Source: Pelagibius sp. CAU 1746
GTDB lineage: Bacteria; Pseudomonadota; Alphaproteobacteria; Kiloniellales; Kiloniellaceae
NCBI RefSeq assembly: GCF_039839785.1
Contig: NZ_JBDOQT010000002.1
Span: forward strand, 62,001 to 126,000
Reading direction: 5' to 3'
DNA: 64,000 bases
The translations under genes and the position numbers were made by a program. Below the pieces are notes generated by a model. It searched no databases. It was not told the DNA's origin and saw nothing but the letters and a program-made list of their open reading frames with translations. Positions 51,584 to 62,203 of this stretch are shown one piece after another. Numbering within the stretch: position 1 is the first letter of the stretch; each line of letters begins with the position of its first letter.

Positions 51584-53317
51584 TTACTGCCAGCGCTTGA
51601 TGATTTCTTCATAGGCGATGGTCTCGCCCTTCGGCTTCTCGTTGGCGAGCTTGGCCTTGGGCCCGTTGGGCTTGCCCAGCCAGGCCGAGGCGTCCTGCTC
51701 GTCGTTGAGACGAGGCCCGCAACCGCCGTAGACGTTGGCCGCCTTGTCGGCCGCTTCCATGCGGGCCATGACCTGGTCCATCTCGCCGGCGAGACGGTCC
51801 ATGGCCTCCTGCGGGGTGAAGGCGCCGGAGTTCACGTCACCGATCTGCTGCCACCAGAGCTGGGCCAGCTTCGGATAGTCGGGCACGTTCACGCCGGTCG
51901 GCGACCACAGCACGCGGTCCGGCGAGCGGTAGAACTCGACGAGGCCGCCGAGGTTCGGCGCCCGCTCGGTGAAGCTCGCATGACGTACGGAAGAGTCGCG
52001 GATGAAGGTCAGGCCGACGTGGCTCTTCTTCACGTCCACGGTCTTGGAGACGACGAACTGGGCATAGAGCCAGGCCGCCTTGGCGCGGTCCGTCGGGGTC
52101 GACTTCAGGATGGTCCAGGAACCGGCGTCCTGGTAACCGAGCTTCTGGCCCTCTTCCCAGTAGGGGCCGTGCGGGCTCGGCGCCATGCGCCACAGCGGCT
52201 TGCCGGCGTCGTCGACCGTGTTGTTGCCTTCCGACTTCGGCGCCACCATGGAGGCGGTGAAGGCGGTGTACCAGAAGATCTGCTGGGCCACGTTGCCCTG
52301 GCTCAACGCCGGCAGCGACTGATAGAAGTCGTAGCTGGCCGCACCCGGAGGCGCGTACTGACGCAGCCACTCATCCCACTTGCGGATGGCGTAGACGGCC
52401 GCCGGACCGTTGGTGCCGCCGCCGCGAGAGACGGAAGCGCCCTGCGGATTGCAGGAACCTTCCTCCATGCGGATGCCCCACTCGTCGATCGGCACGCCGT
52501 TCGGCAGCCCCTTGGAGCCGGCGCCGGCCATGGAGAGCCAGGCGTCGGTCATGCGCCAGCCGAGGTCCGGCGCGCGCTTGCCATAATCCATGTGGCCGTA
52601 GACGCGCACACCGTCGATTTCCTTCACGTGGACGCTGAAGAACTCGGCGATGTCCTCATAGGCCGACCAGTTGACCGGCACACCCAGGTCGTAACCGTAA
52701 ATTTCTTTGAACTTGGCCTGCAGGTCTTCACGATCGAACCAGTCCTTGCGGAACCAGTAGAGGTTCGCGAACTGCTGGTCGGGCAACTGGTAGAGCTTGC
52801 CGTCCGGGCCGGTGGTGAAGGACTTCCCCATGAAGTCGTCGATGTCGAGACCCGGGTTGGTGACGTCCTTGCCCTCGCCTTCCATCCAGTCGGAAAGGTT
52901 GACCGCGAGCTGGAGGCGCGAGTGCGTGCCGATCAGGTCGGAGTCGTTGATGTAGGCATCGTAGAGATTGCGCTGCGTCTGCATCTGCGTCTGCACCGCC
53001 TGCACCACCTCGCCCTCGCCGAGAAGCTGGTGGTTCACCTTGATGCCGGTGATCTCCTCGAAGGCCTTGGTCAGGACCTCGGACTCATAGCTGTGTGTCG
53101 GGATGGTCTCCGACAGCACATTGATCTCCATGCCCCGGAAAGGCTCGGCGGCCTTGATGAACCACTCCATCTCGGCCTTTTGCTCTGCCTTGGAGAGCAC
53201 CGAGGGCTGGAACTCGTTGTCGATCCATTTCTCGGCCGCCGCCATGTCGGCCCTGGCGGCGCCCGCGCTTGCCATCATGGCAAGAACCGTCGCCGTCGTT
53301 AGTAGATACCTTCGCAT
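51584..53317 (-). CDS. glpV: Glycerol ABC transporter, substrate-binding protein
   Basis: Periplasmic glycerol receptor of the rhizobial GlpSTPQUV type, 577 aa. It begins with a signal peptide (MRRYLLTTATVLAMMASAG). The mature part has EINVLSETIPTHSYESEVLT, GKLYQLPDQQFANLYWFRKD and GVNVPDYPKLAQLWWQQIGD, typical of this extracellular-solute-binding subgroup, which is larger than most family 1 receptors. ATG 53317 follows GGGAGG about 7 bases upstream; an in-frame extension to 53659 lies in glpU and is shadow. It is the last gene of the operon and is separated from glpU by about 70 bases with a hairpin. Confidence 0.92.
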   Translation of the reverse strand: MRRYLLTTATVLAMMASAGAARADMAAAEKWIDNEFQPSVLSKAEQKAEMEWFIKAAEPFRGMEINVLSETIPTHSYESEVLTKAFEEITGIKVNHQLLGEGEVVQAVQTQMQTQRNLYDAYINDSDLIGTHSRLQLAVNLSDWMEGEGKDVTNPGLDIDDFMGKSFTTGPDGKLYQLPDQQFANLYWFRKDWFDREDLQAKFKEIYGYDLGVPVNWSAYEDIAEFFSVHVKEIDGVRVYGHMDYGKRAPDLGWRMTDAWLSMAGAGSKGLPNGVPIDEWGIRMEEGSCNPQGASVSRGGGTNGPAAVYAIRKWDEWLRQYAPPGAASYDFYQSLPALSQGNVAQQIFWYTAFTASMVAPKSEGNNTVDDAGKPLWRMAPSPHGPYWEEGQKLGYQDAGSWTILKSTPTDRAKAAWLYAQFVVSKTVDVKKSHVGLTFIRDSSVRHASFTERAPNLGGLVEFYRSPDRVLWSPTGVNVPDYPKLAQLWWQQIGDVNSGAFTPQEAMDRLAGEMDQVMARMEAADKAANVYGGCGPRLNDEQDASAWLGKPNGPKAKLANEKPKGETIAYEEIIKRWQ

Positions 53318-53355
53318 GCGATATCCTCCCTTGTGTTTTGTTGACGACACCTGGA

Positions 53356-53374
53356 TGCGGCGCGCAGCGCCGCA
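53356..53374 (-). promoter_or_regulatory. Intercistronic hairpin between glpU and glpV
   Basis: TGCGGCGC (53356-53363) and GCGCCGCA (53367-53374) form an 8-bp stem with a 3-base loop. No U-tract follows. It may shape the 5' end of a processed glpV message and raise receptor level over permease level. Confidence 0.55.
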
Positions 53375-53388
53375 CCTACCGAAAATTT

Positions 53389-53670
53389 CTAAACGTAACG
53401 AAAAACCAAAACCGCATAGACCGCGGACAACACCAATGCCCACCACAGCGGCCAGGGAACCAAGGCCAACCAGGCGAGATGGATGTAGGCGCTGCCGAGC
53501 AGCGAGATGAACAGCCGGTCGCCCCGCGTCGTGTCGAGGCCCAGCACACCGTGGCGCGGCGCGCCGCCGGGGCGCTTCAGCTCCCAGACTGTCATGCCCG
53601 CCAGGAAGAACGCGATGACGCCGAAGAACAGCCCCGTCTGCCAGGTCCAGGCCATCCATGAAAGGCCCAT
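53389..53670 (-). CDS. glpU: Small membrane protein of the glycerol transporter (DUF2160)
   Basis: A 93-aa membrane protein with two or three hydrophobic segments: MAWTWQTGLFFGVIAFFLAG and the C-terminal LVPWPLWWALVLSAVYAVLV, with FISLLGSAYIHLAWLAL between. The middle has the conserved GVLGLDTTRGDRL stretch. ATG 53670 is preferred over the upstream GTG 53676 because of the GGAGGG spacing. It is translated 2 bases after glpQ. The family is known from glycerol ABC operons; its exact role is not established. Confidence 0.9.
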   Translation of the reverse strand: MGLSWMAWTWQTGLFFGVIAFFLAGMTVWELKRPGGAPRHGVLGLDTTRGDRLFISLLGSAYIHLAWLALVPWPLWWALVLSAVYAVLVFRYV

Positions 53671-53672
53671 AG

Positions 53673-54469
53673 TCACACCCTCCCCATCGCGAAGCCCTTC
53701 GCGATGTAGTTGCGCACGAAGTAGATAACGATCGCGCCCGGAATGATGGTCAGCACGCCGGCCGCTGCCAGCAGGCCCAGTTCGTAGCCCGAGGTACTGG
53801 CCGTGCGGGTCATCACTGCGGCGATGGGCTTGGCCTCCACCGAGGTGAGCGACTTGGCCAGCAGCATCTCGACCCAGGAGAACATGAAGCAGAAGAAAGC
53901 GGTGACGCCGATGCCGCTGCCGATCAGTGGCATGAAAATTTTGACGAAGAAGCGCGGGAAGGAATAGCCATCCAGATAAGCAGTCTCGTCGATCTCACGC
54001 GGCACGCCGGAGATGAAGCCCTCCAGGATCCACACAGCCAGCGGAATGTTGAAGAGGCAGTGCGCCAGCGCCACGGCGATGTGAGTGTCGAACAGTCCCA
54101 TGGCCGAGTAGAGCTGCAGGAAGGGCAGCGCGAAGACCGCCGGCGGGGCCATGCGGTTGGTCAACAGCCAGAAAAAGAGGTGCTTGTCGCCCAGAAAGCG
54201 GTAGCGCGAAAAGGCATAGGCCGCCGGCAGGGCGAAAGAAACCGAGATGACCGTGTTCAGGACCACGTAGATGATCGAGTTCACATAGCCCATGTACCAG
54301 GTCGGATCGGTGAAAATCTTTACATAGCTGTCGACGGTGAACTCGGCCGGGAACCAGGAGAAGCCGCCCAGGATCTCGTTGGTGGTCTTGAACGACATGT
54401 TCAGCAGCCAGTAGATCGGCAGCATCAGGAAGAGGATGTAGAGCGTCGGCACGAGCCAGCGGCGGTGCT

Positions 54470-54473
<4 letters not shown>
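53673..54473 (-). CDS. glpQ: Glycerol ABC transporter, permease GlpQ
   Basis: Six-helix permease, 266 aa, with YILFLMLPIYWLLNMSFKTT at the start. The EAA-type cytoplasmic loop is around EIDETAYLDGYSFPRFFVKI. The C-terminus has LLAAAGVLTIIPGAIVIYFV. ATG 54473 overlaps the glpP stop by 4 bases; the long open frame upstream of it is shadow. Confidence 0.94.
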
Positions 54474-55333
<860 letters not shown>

Positions 55334-55336
55334 GGC

Positions 55337-56422
<1,086 letters not shown>

Positions 56423-56425
56423 GGC

Positions 56426-57532
56426 TCAAGCCCCCATCGCGTTACGCGGCGGCGCGACATAGCTGCTCGGCGCCGCCACCAGCCGCTCGTCTGCGTCGAA
56501 GACCAGGAAGCCGGCTGGATCCAGATAGACGGGGACGTGGTCGCCGATCTCCACCCGGTGGACACCGTGGGTCAACGCCACCCAGCGCGAGCCGTCGTGT
56601 TCGACGTGGACAAAGCTCTCCGAGCCGGTGATCTCCGTGGTCGAGACCGAGGCCTCCACCTGGATTGCCTCCCCCGCCGGCGGGTGCAGCAGCAGATGGT
56701 GGGGCCGGATCGCGACCTTATAGGCGCCGTCGGGCAAGCCCTCGGTGCCGGCCGGCGCCGCAATCGGCTTGCCGTCGTAACTCAGTTGGCGCCCGCGTTT
56801 TTCCATGGGCACCACGTTTAGCGGCGGGTCGGAGAAGGTCTGTGCGGTGATCAGGTCCGCCGGGCGGCTGTAGACATCGATAGTCGCGCCGAACTGGGTC
56901 ACCCGCCCCTCGGCAAGGGTTGCGGTCTTGCCGCCCAGCAGCAGCGCCTCGTGCGGCTCGGTCGTCGCGTAAACGAAGATGGCGCCGCTCTCCCCGAACA
57001 ACCGGGGCAGTTCGACCCGCAGTTCCTCGCGCAGCTTGTAATCCAGGTTGGCGAGGGGCTCGTCCAGCAGCACCAGTCCGGCGTCCTTCACCAGGGCGCG
57101 GGCGATGGCCGTGCGCTGCTGCTGGCCGCCGGAAAGGTGCAGCGGCACACGGTCCAGGAAGGGGGTCAGCTTCAGCAACTCCGCAGCGGCGCGCACCTTC
57201 TTGTCGATGGTTGCGGCGTCGATGCGGGCGACCCGCATCGGCGAGGCGATGTTCTCGTAGACGCTCAAGGTCGGGTAGTTGATGAACTGCTGATAGACCA
57301 TGGCGACCTTGCGCTTCTGCACCGGCAGGCCGACGACGCTCTCGCCGTCGACCAGAATATCGCCGGCAGTCGGCCGGTCGAGCCCGGCCATGAGGCGCAT
57401 CAGCGAGGTCTTGCCCGAAAGAGTTGGGCCCAGCAGCACGTTCAGCGAGCCCCTCTCCAGGGTCAGGCAGACATCACGGATGTGCTCTTCCACACCGACG
57501 CTCTTGCTGACGTTGCGAAGCTCCAGCGACAT
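56426..57532 (-). CDS. glpS: Glycerol ABC transporter, ATPase GlpS
   Basis: ABC ATPase of 368 aa. The signature LSGGQQQRTAIARALV and Walker B GLVLLDEPLANLDYK are intact, but Walker A is GPTLSGKT (Leu38 replaces the Gly of GxxGxGK[ST]) and the switch region reads YATTEPHEAL with Thr in place of His. It thus complements GlpT, which has the opposite defects. A TOBE-like C-terminal part follows from about 240. Its ATG overlaps the glpD stop by 1 base (TGATG). Confidence 0.94.
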   Translation of the reverse strand: MSLELRNVSKSVGVEEHIRDVCLTLERGSLNVLLGPTLSGKTSLMRLMAGLDRPTAGDILVDGESVVGLPVQKRKVAMVYQQFINYPTLSVYENIASPMRVARIDAATIDKKVRAAAELLKLTPFLDRVPLHLSGGQQQRTAIARALVKDAGLVLLDEPLANLDYKLREELRVELPRLFGESGAIFVYATTEPHEALLLGGKTATLAEGRVTQFGATIDVYSRPADLITAQTFSDPPLNVVPMEKRGRQLSYDGKPIAAPAGTEGLPDGAYKVAIRPHHLLLHPPAGEAIQVEASVSTTEITGSESFVHVEHDGSRWVALTHGVHRVEIGDHVPVYLDPAGFLVFDADERLVAAPSSYVAPPRNAMGA

Positions 57533-59055
57533 CAGGCCGTCTCCTGCCGCGCCGCGGGGCGGGCTTGCCGGTCGAGCCAGGCCGCGAGGTTCCTCTTGGT
57601 GTCTTCGGAGACGTGCAGCCCCAGTTTCGAGCGCCGCCACAACAGGTCGTCGGCCGTCTCGACCCATTCGTTGTGCATAAGGTAGGTCAGCTCCGCGACG
57701 TAGAGCCCGTCGCCCAGGTGTTCGCCCAGGCCTTCCATCCCGGTGGCGCCATCCAGCAGGCGCTCCGTGCGGGTGCCATAGCTGCGCAGATAGCGGCGCG
57801 CCAGGTCCTCCGGCAGCCAGACATGGTTCGCGCGGAAACGTTTACTGTAGGCGTCGAAGTCGGCATCGGGAATATCCCCGCCGGGCAACGGCATCGTGGC
57901 GGTCCAGGGTTGACCCAACGGGCCCAGCGCCTCCTCCAACCTGGCCAGGGCGTGCTCGGCCAGCTTGCGGAAGGTGGTGATCTTGCCGCCGAAGACGCTC
58001 AGCAGGGGTGCGCGCCCGGTGCCGTAGTCCATCTCCAGCACGTAGTCGCGGGTCGCCGAGGAAGCGCTCTTGGCGTCGTCGTCGTAGAGCGGGCGCACGC
58101 CGGAATAGGTCCAGACCACGTCGGAGGGGGCGACCTTGCGCTTGAAGTAGGCGTTCACCGCGTCGCAGAGATAGGCGACCTCGGCCTCCGAGATGCTCAC
58201 CTGGCCGGGATCGCCCTCGAAGTCCACGTCGGTGGTGCCGATGAGCGTGAAGTCGTCCTCGTAGGGAATGGCGAAGACGATGCGCCCGTCGGGGTTCTGG
58301 AAGATGTAGGGGAAGTGGTGGTCGAAGAGCTTCGGCACCACGATGTGCGAGCCCTTCACCAGGCGCAGCGACTGCGCCTTGTTGAGCCCGGCGCGCTGCT
58401 CGATGAACTCGGCCGTCCAGGGGCCGGCGGCGTTCACCAGCGCGCGGGCCGTGACCTCACGTTCATGGCCGCTGTGCAGGTCGCGCAGCAGGACGCGCCA
58501 GCGCTCGCCTTCCCGGCGCGCCGAGACGCACTCGACGCGGGTCAATACCTCGGCGCCGCGTTCGCGCGCGTCCAGCGCGTTCAGCACCACCAGCCTCGAA
58601 TCCTGTACCCAGCAGTCGGAGTAGACGAAGGCCTTGCGCAGGCCCGCCTCCAGCGGCGCGCCGGCCGGATGCCGGCCCAGGTCGATGCCTTCGCAGCCCG
58701 GCAGCAGTTTGCGCCCGCCCAGGTGATCGTAAAGGAAAAGGCCGAGACGGATCATCCAGGCCGGACGCAGCCCCTTGATGTGGGGCAGCACAAAGCGCAG
58801 CGGCCAGATGATGTGGGGAGCGGCGCGCAGCAGCACCTCGCGCTCGATCAGCGCCTCGCGCACCAGGCGGAACTCGTAGTACTCGAGATACCGCAGGCCG
58901 CCGTGGATCAGCTTGGTGCTGGCCGAGGACGTGGCGCTGGCCAGATCGTTCTTTTCGCAAAGCAACACCGACAGGCCGCGGCCGGCCGCATCGCGGGCGA
59001 TGCCGGCACCGTTGATGCCGCCGCCAACCACGACGATGTCGAGAACGTCGCCCAT
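57532..59055 (-). CDS. glpD: Glycerol-3-phosphate dehydrogenase (aerobic, FAD)
   Basis: Membrane-associated flavoenzyme oxidising glycerol 3-phosphate to dihydroxyacetone phosphate and feeding electrons to quinone, 507 aa. The FAD site is IVVVGGGINGAGIARDAAGR, with SSASTKLIHGGLRYLEYYEF close by, and the C-terminal domain has LTYLMHNEWVETADDLLWRR. ATG 59055 starts MGDVLDIVV; the frame upstream is shadow. It is the first structural gene, downstream of glpR. Confidence 0.96.
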   Translation of the reverse strand: MGDVLDIVVVGGGINGAGIARDAAGRGLSVLLCEKNDLASATSSASTKLIHGGLRYLEYYEFRLVREALIEREVLLRAAPHIIWPLRFVLPHIKGLRPAWMIRLGLFLYDHLGGRKLLPGCEGIDLGRHPAGAPLEAGLRKAFVYSDCWVQDSRLVVLNALDARERGAEVLTRVECVSARREGERWRVLLRDLHSGHEREVTARALVNAAGPWTAEFIEQRAGLNKAQSLRLVKGSHIVVPKLFDHHFPYIFQNPDGRIVFAIPYEDDFTLIGTTDVDFEGDPGQVSISEAEVAYLCDAVNAYFKRKVAPSDVVWTYSGVRPLYDDDAKSASSATRDYVLEMDYGTGRAPLLSVFGGKITTFRKLAEHALARLEEALGPLGQPWTATMPLPGGDIPDADFDAYSKRFRANHVWLPEDLARRYLRSYGTRTERLLDGATGMEGLGEHLGDGLYVAELTYLMHNEWVETADDLLWRRSKLGLHVSEDTKRNLAAWLDRQARPAARQETA

Positions 59056-59208
59056 AGAGGAAACCCGCCTCCCCAATCTGCGCCCGGTTTTCGGGTCTTG
59101 CCGGCCGCCGTCAGCCCGTTCCGGTCCCTTGGCGGGCCGTTCAGGGGCGGAGACCGGGCGTCTCCTTGCGTGGGAAGCATAGGTCGGCCCTGCGCGTTTC
59201 CGCAATCA

Positions 59209-59327
59209 GAAATTTTCGTTTATGAACATATTTGAACAATACGTTGGAATCTGAAGGCATTTCGGAGCGAGGAATGGCGATTTTCCTGTGGTCGCGATCA
59301 GCCACAACGTCAGAAAACGAAAATTTC
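59209..59327. promoter_or_regulatory. Paired GlpR-type operator half-sites upstream of glpD
   Basis: GAAATTTTCGTTT at 59209-59221 and its exact inverted copy AAACGAAAATTTC at 59315-59327 flank the glpR-glpD gap (59056-59360), 93 bases apart. The first continues as ATGAAC, close to the TTCG-type consensus of GlpR/DeoR regulators. The gap also holds the glpD promoter. DNA looping by a GlpR tetramer is a possible use. Confidence 0.65.
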
Positions 59328-59360
59328 CGAAGATTTCAACCGCGCCCGGAGAGCGCCATC

Positions 59361-60182
59361 TCAGGCCTCGGGTGCGACATGCAGGTCGACCTCGGCCGCG
59401 GCGAGAATGTCCAGCATGGGCTGGGCTGGCGCGCGGTCGGTGAAGATGGCGTCGATCTGGTCGACATGGCCCAGGCGCACCATGGCGTTGCGGCCGAACT
59501 TGGTGTGGTCGGTGGCCAGGAAGACCCGGCGGGAGTTCTTGATGATGGCCTGGGCGGCGCGCACTTCCCGGTAGTCGAAATCCAACAAGGTACCGTCGTC
59601 ATCGATGCCGGAGATACCGATGATGCCGAAATCCACCTTGAACTGCTGAATGGTGTCGATGCTGGCTTCGCCGACGATGCCCCGGTCGCGGCTGCGCACG
59701 ACACCGCCGGTGACGATGACCTCGAAGTCCAGCTTCCCGCCCAACATATTGGCGACATTGAGGTTATTGGTAATAATCCGGAGCCCGCGATGGTCGACCA
59801 GGGCCTTGGCCACCTCTTCGGTCGTGGTACCGATGTTGATGAAGAGAGAGGCGTTGTCGGGGATCTCCGCGGCCAGGATGCGCGCGATGCGCTCCTTCTC
59901 CCCCTGGTGCAGCACCTGGCGGGTCTGATAGGCCAGGTTCTCGACGCTGGAGGGCAGCCCCGCGCCGCCGTGGTAGCGCCGCAGGAAACCTTGCGAGCAG
60001 AGCTGGTTGATATCGCGCCGGATGGTCTGCGGGGTGACGTTGAAATGCTCGGCCAGGGCCTCGATGGCCACGAAGCCGCGCTCACGCACCAGGGCGATGA
60101 TCTGCTCCTGGCGCTGATTGAGTTCGCTGCGCCCCTCGGCGCCGCCGTCCGGGGCCTCGGCGGGCCTGGGAAATGCTGGCAT
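59361..60182 (-). CDS. glpR: DeoR-family glycerol operon repressor
   Basis: Repressor sensing a glycerol phosphate, 273 aa. The DeoR helix-turn-helix at about 22-75 has ALAEHFNVTPQTIRRDINQL and LCSQGFLRRYHGGA. The effector domain starts with TTEEVAKALVDHRGLRIITN and ends with the sugar-phosphate-binding pattern. ATG 60182 follows GGAGG 5 bases upstream; the open frame before it is shadow. An inverted repeat at 60221-60251 lies directly upstream, pointing to autoregulation. Confidence 0.92.
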   Translation of the reverse strand: MPAFPRPAEAPDGGAEGRSELNQRQEQIIALVRERGFVAIEALAEHFNVTPQTIRRDINQLCSQGFLRRYHGGAGLPSSVENLAYQTRQVLHQGEKERIARILAAEIPDNASLFINIGTTTEEVAKALVDHRGLRIITNNLNVANMLGGKLDFEVIVTGGVVRSRDRGIVGEASIDTIQQFKVDFGIIGISGIDDDGTLLDFDYREVRAAQAIIKNSRRVFLATDHTKFGRNAMVRLGHVDQIDAIFTDRAPAQPMLDILAAAEVDLHVAPEA

Positions 60183-60220
60183 TTCGTCCTCCGCTGGGCG
60201 GCGAGTATAGAAAGAACCGA

Positions 60221-60251
60221 AGATTTTCGGAACCGAAAATGCCGAAAATCT
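60221..60251. promoter_or_regulatory. GlpR-type operator upstream of glpR
   Basis: AGATTTTCGG (60221-60230) is followed by CCGAAAAT (60233-60240) and CCGAAAATCT (60242-60251), giving two nested palindromes with the ATTTTCG core also found in the glpD upstream sites. It lies about 40 bases before the glpR start and could also affect the divergent cyclase gene. Confidence 0.7.
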
Positions 60252-60400
60252 CCGCAGTTTCTGCAAGGGCCTAATTTGGCGGTTGGTTTCAGGGGTGAAA
60301 ATCACCCGCCCCGGCCCATATTGAAATGGCGCCCTCGGCGCAGCTTTCCCCCAAACCAGCACCGTCCCCGCGCGGGCCGGGCCGATGATAGGATTCGGAC

Positions 60401-62074
60401 ATGGCAGAGGTCGTTCCCCTCGCCCCAAAGCAGCCGGAGACCCTGGTCCCGGGCGACTACAGCATGTCCATCGAACCCGCTGGCAAGCGGGTCAAGGTGG
60501 TGTTCAACGGCCAAGTCATCGCCGACAGCCGCCGGGCCCTGGTCCTGAAGGAAACCCGCCTGCCGCCGGTCTACTACCTGCCGCGCGACGACGTCTCGAT
60601 GGATTTCCTGCAGTCCACGGACCACAACACCTACTGCCCTTTCAAAGGCACCGCCAGCTACTGGTCGGTGGCGGTGGGCGACAAGACGGCCGATAACGCC
60701 GCCTGGAGCTATGAAGACCCGATCGAGGACGGCCTGGGCGTTCGCGGCTACATCGCCTTCTATTGGAACAAAGTGGATGCCTGGTTCGAGGGCAGCCCGC
60801 AGGTCGAGATCGATGCCCCCGAAACCGGGATCGAGACCGCCAACCCGCTGGCCGGCTGGCTGCTGCGGGAAGCCTGGGAAGCGACGTCTTCGGCCGAACT
60901 GGTCGACCGCTTCGCGCGCCAACTGGTCGAGGCCGGCTTCGCCATCTCGCGCCTTTCCGTCATCATCCCCACCCTGCACCCGCAACTCGCCAGCAACGCC
61001 TTCGTCTGGCGGCACGGGCAGAGCGTCGTGGACGAGCGCGACCTGCCGCACTACGGCCTCAAATCCGAGGCCTACCTGAAGAGCCCCATCATCCGTATCT
61101 TCAACGGCGAGGGCGGGATCCGGCGGCGCCTGGAAGGCCCGAGCCCGCCGCGCGACTTCCCGATTCTGGAGGACCTGCTGGAAGAGGGCGCGACGGATTA
61201 CGTCGCCATGCCGATGCACTTCTCCAACGGCAAGATCAACGTGATGACCCTGACCAGCGACCGGCCGGGAGGCTTCACCACGCGAGAGCTGGGCCACATC
61301 TACGAGATTCTGCCGATCCTCAGCCGTCTGCTGGAGGTGCACGCCCTGCACCGGACCTCGCGCTCTCTGCTCGACACCTACCTGGGCGCCCACACCGGCC
61401 AGCGGGTGCTGAACGGCCTCATCAAGCGCGGCGACGGAGAGGATATCCCCGCGGTGATCTGGTACTGCGACCTGCGCGGCTCCACCGCCTTGGCCGACAG
61501 CCTGCCGCGTACGGAGTACCTGGACCTGCTGAACCGTTACTTCGAGGCGGTGGCCGGCGCGGTGCTGGATCACGGCGGCGAAGTGCTGAAGTTCATCGGC
61601 GACGGCCTGCTCGCCATCTTCCCCATGCAGACTTCCGACGGAACCACCGTCCAGGAACCGACGTTCTGCCCGGAAGGAGGCGACAAGCAGCTCTGCTGCA
61701 AGAACTCCTGCCACCTGGCGATCAAGGCCGCCCGCGAGGCGCTGAAGCGCATGGCGGCGCTGAACGAAGAACTTTCCGAAGCGGGCAGCGCCCCGCTGGC
61801 CTGCGGCATCTCCTTGCACCTGGGCAACGTCACCTACGGCAACATCGGCGCGGCCAGCCGCCTGGACTTCACGGTGATCGGCGCGGCAGCCAACGAAGCG
61901 GCCCGCATGGACGGCCTGACCAAGGAACTGGGCCTCGGCGTACTCATCTCGGAAGACTTCGAGCGCTTCGTTCCCGGCAGCCTGGTCTCTGTCGGCCGCC
62001 ACGCCCTGCGCGGCGTTGCCCAGGAACGCGAGATTTTCACCCTGCCGGAATTGCTGGACACCACCGTCCGCTAA
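60401..62074 (+). CDS. DUF427-adenylate cyclase fusion protein
   Basis: A 557-aa protein joining two domains rarely seen together. Residues about 25-120 match DUF427: KRVKVVFNGQVIADSRRALV, RLPPVYYLPRDDVSMDFL and HNTYCPFKGTASYWSV. A middle sensor-like region (about 150-340) as found in alphaproteobacterial cyclases follows. The C-terminal class III cyclase (about 355-535) has the metal Asp in VIWYCDLRGSTALAD, EVLKFIGDGLLAIFP with the substrate Lys and second Asp, and LDFTVIGAAANEAARMD with base-site Asp, Asn and Arg. These residues favour ATP over GTP. It is monocistronic and divergent from glpR. Confidence 0.9.
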   Translation: MAEVVPLAPKQPETLVPGDYSMSIEPAGKRVKVVFNGQVIADSRRALVLKETRLPPVYYLPRDDVSMDFLQSTDHNTYCPFKGTASYWSVAVGDKTADNAAWSYEDPIEDGLGVRGYIAFYWNKVDAWFEGSPQVEIDAPETGIETANPLAGWLLREAWEATSSAELVDRFARQLVEAGFAISRLSVIIPTLHPQLASNAFVWRHGQSVVDERDLPHYGLKSEAYLKSPIIRIFNGEGGIRRRLEGPSPPRDFPILEDLLEEGATDYVAMPMHFSNGKINVMTLTSDRPGGFTTRELGHIYEILPILSRLLEVHALHRTSRSLLDTYLGAHTGQRVLNGLIKRGDGEDIPAVIWYCDLRGSTALADSLPRTEYLDLLNRYFEAVAGAVLDHGGEVLKFIGDGLLAIFPMQTSDGTTVQEPTFCPEGGDKQLCCKNSCHLAIKAAREALKRMAALNEELSEAGSAPLACGISLHLGNVTYGNIGAASRLDFTVIGAAANEAARMDGLTKELGLGVLISEDFERFVPGSLVSVGRHALRGVAQEREIFTLPELLDTTVR

Positions 62075-62104
62075 GGCTTCGCCGGACCCCTCCGCAGAAC
62101 TTCC

Positions 62105-62132
62105 GGGCCCGGCAAGCTGCGCCGGGCCCTTT
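62105..62132 (+). terminator. Rho-independent terminator after the cyclase gene
   Basis: GGGCCCGGC (62105-62113) pairs with GCCGGGCCC (62121-62129) around 7 bases, followed by TTT at 62130-62132. The U-tract is short but the stem is very stable. Confidence 0.7.
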
Positions 62133-62147
62133 CGCAGCGAAGAATAT

Positions 62148-62203
62148 TCAACCGAAAGGTTGACGATCCCCGCTTGGCACTCTATATTCAACCACATGGT
62201 TGA
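62148..62203 (+). promoter_or_regulatory. arsR-type promoter with two operators; likely leaderless start
   Basis: TTGACG (62160-62165) and TATATT (62183-62188), 17 bases apart, make a near-ideal sigma-70 promoter. Two copies of TCAACC-N4-GGTTGA lie at 62148-62163 and 62188-62203, exactly 40 bases apart, covering the -35 box and the transcription start. A start about 7 bases after the -10 falls at the ATG 62196, so the mRNA may have no leader; no ribosome-binding site is visible. Confidence 0.72.

Noticed and set aside
53318-53659. N-terminal extension of glpV into glpU
   Set aside because: A signal peptide and a strong ribosome-binding site mark the start at 53317.
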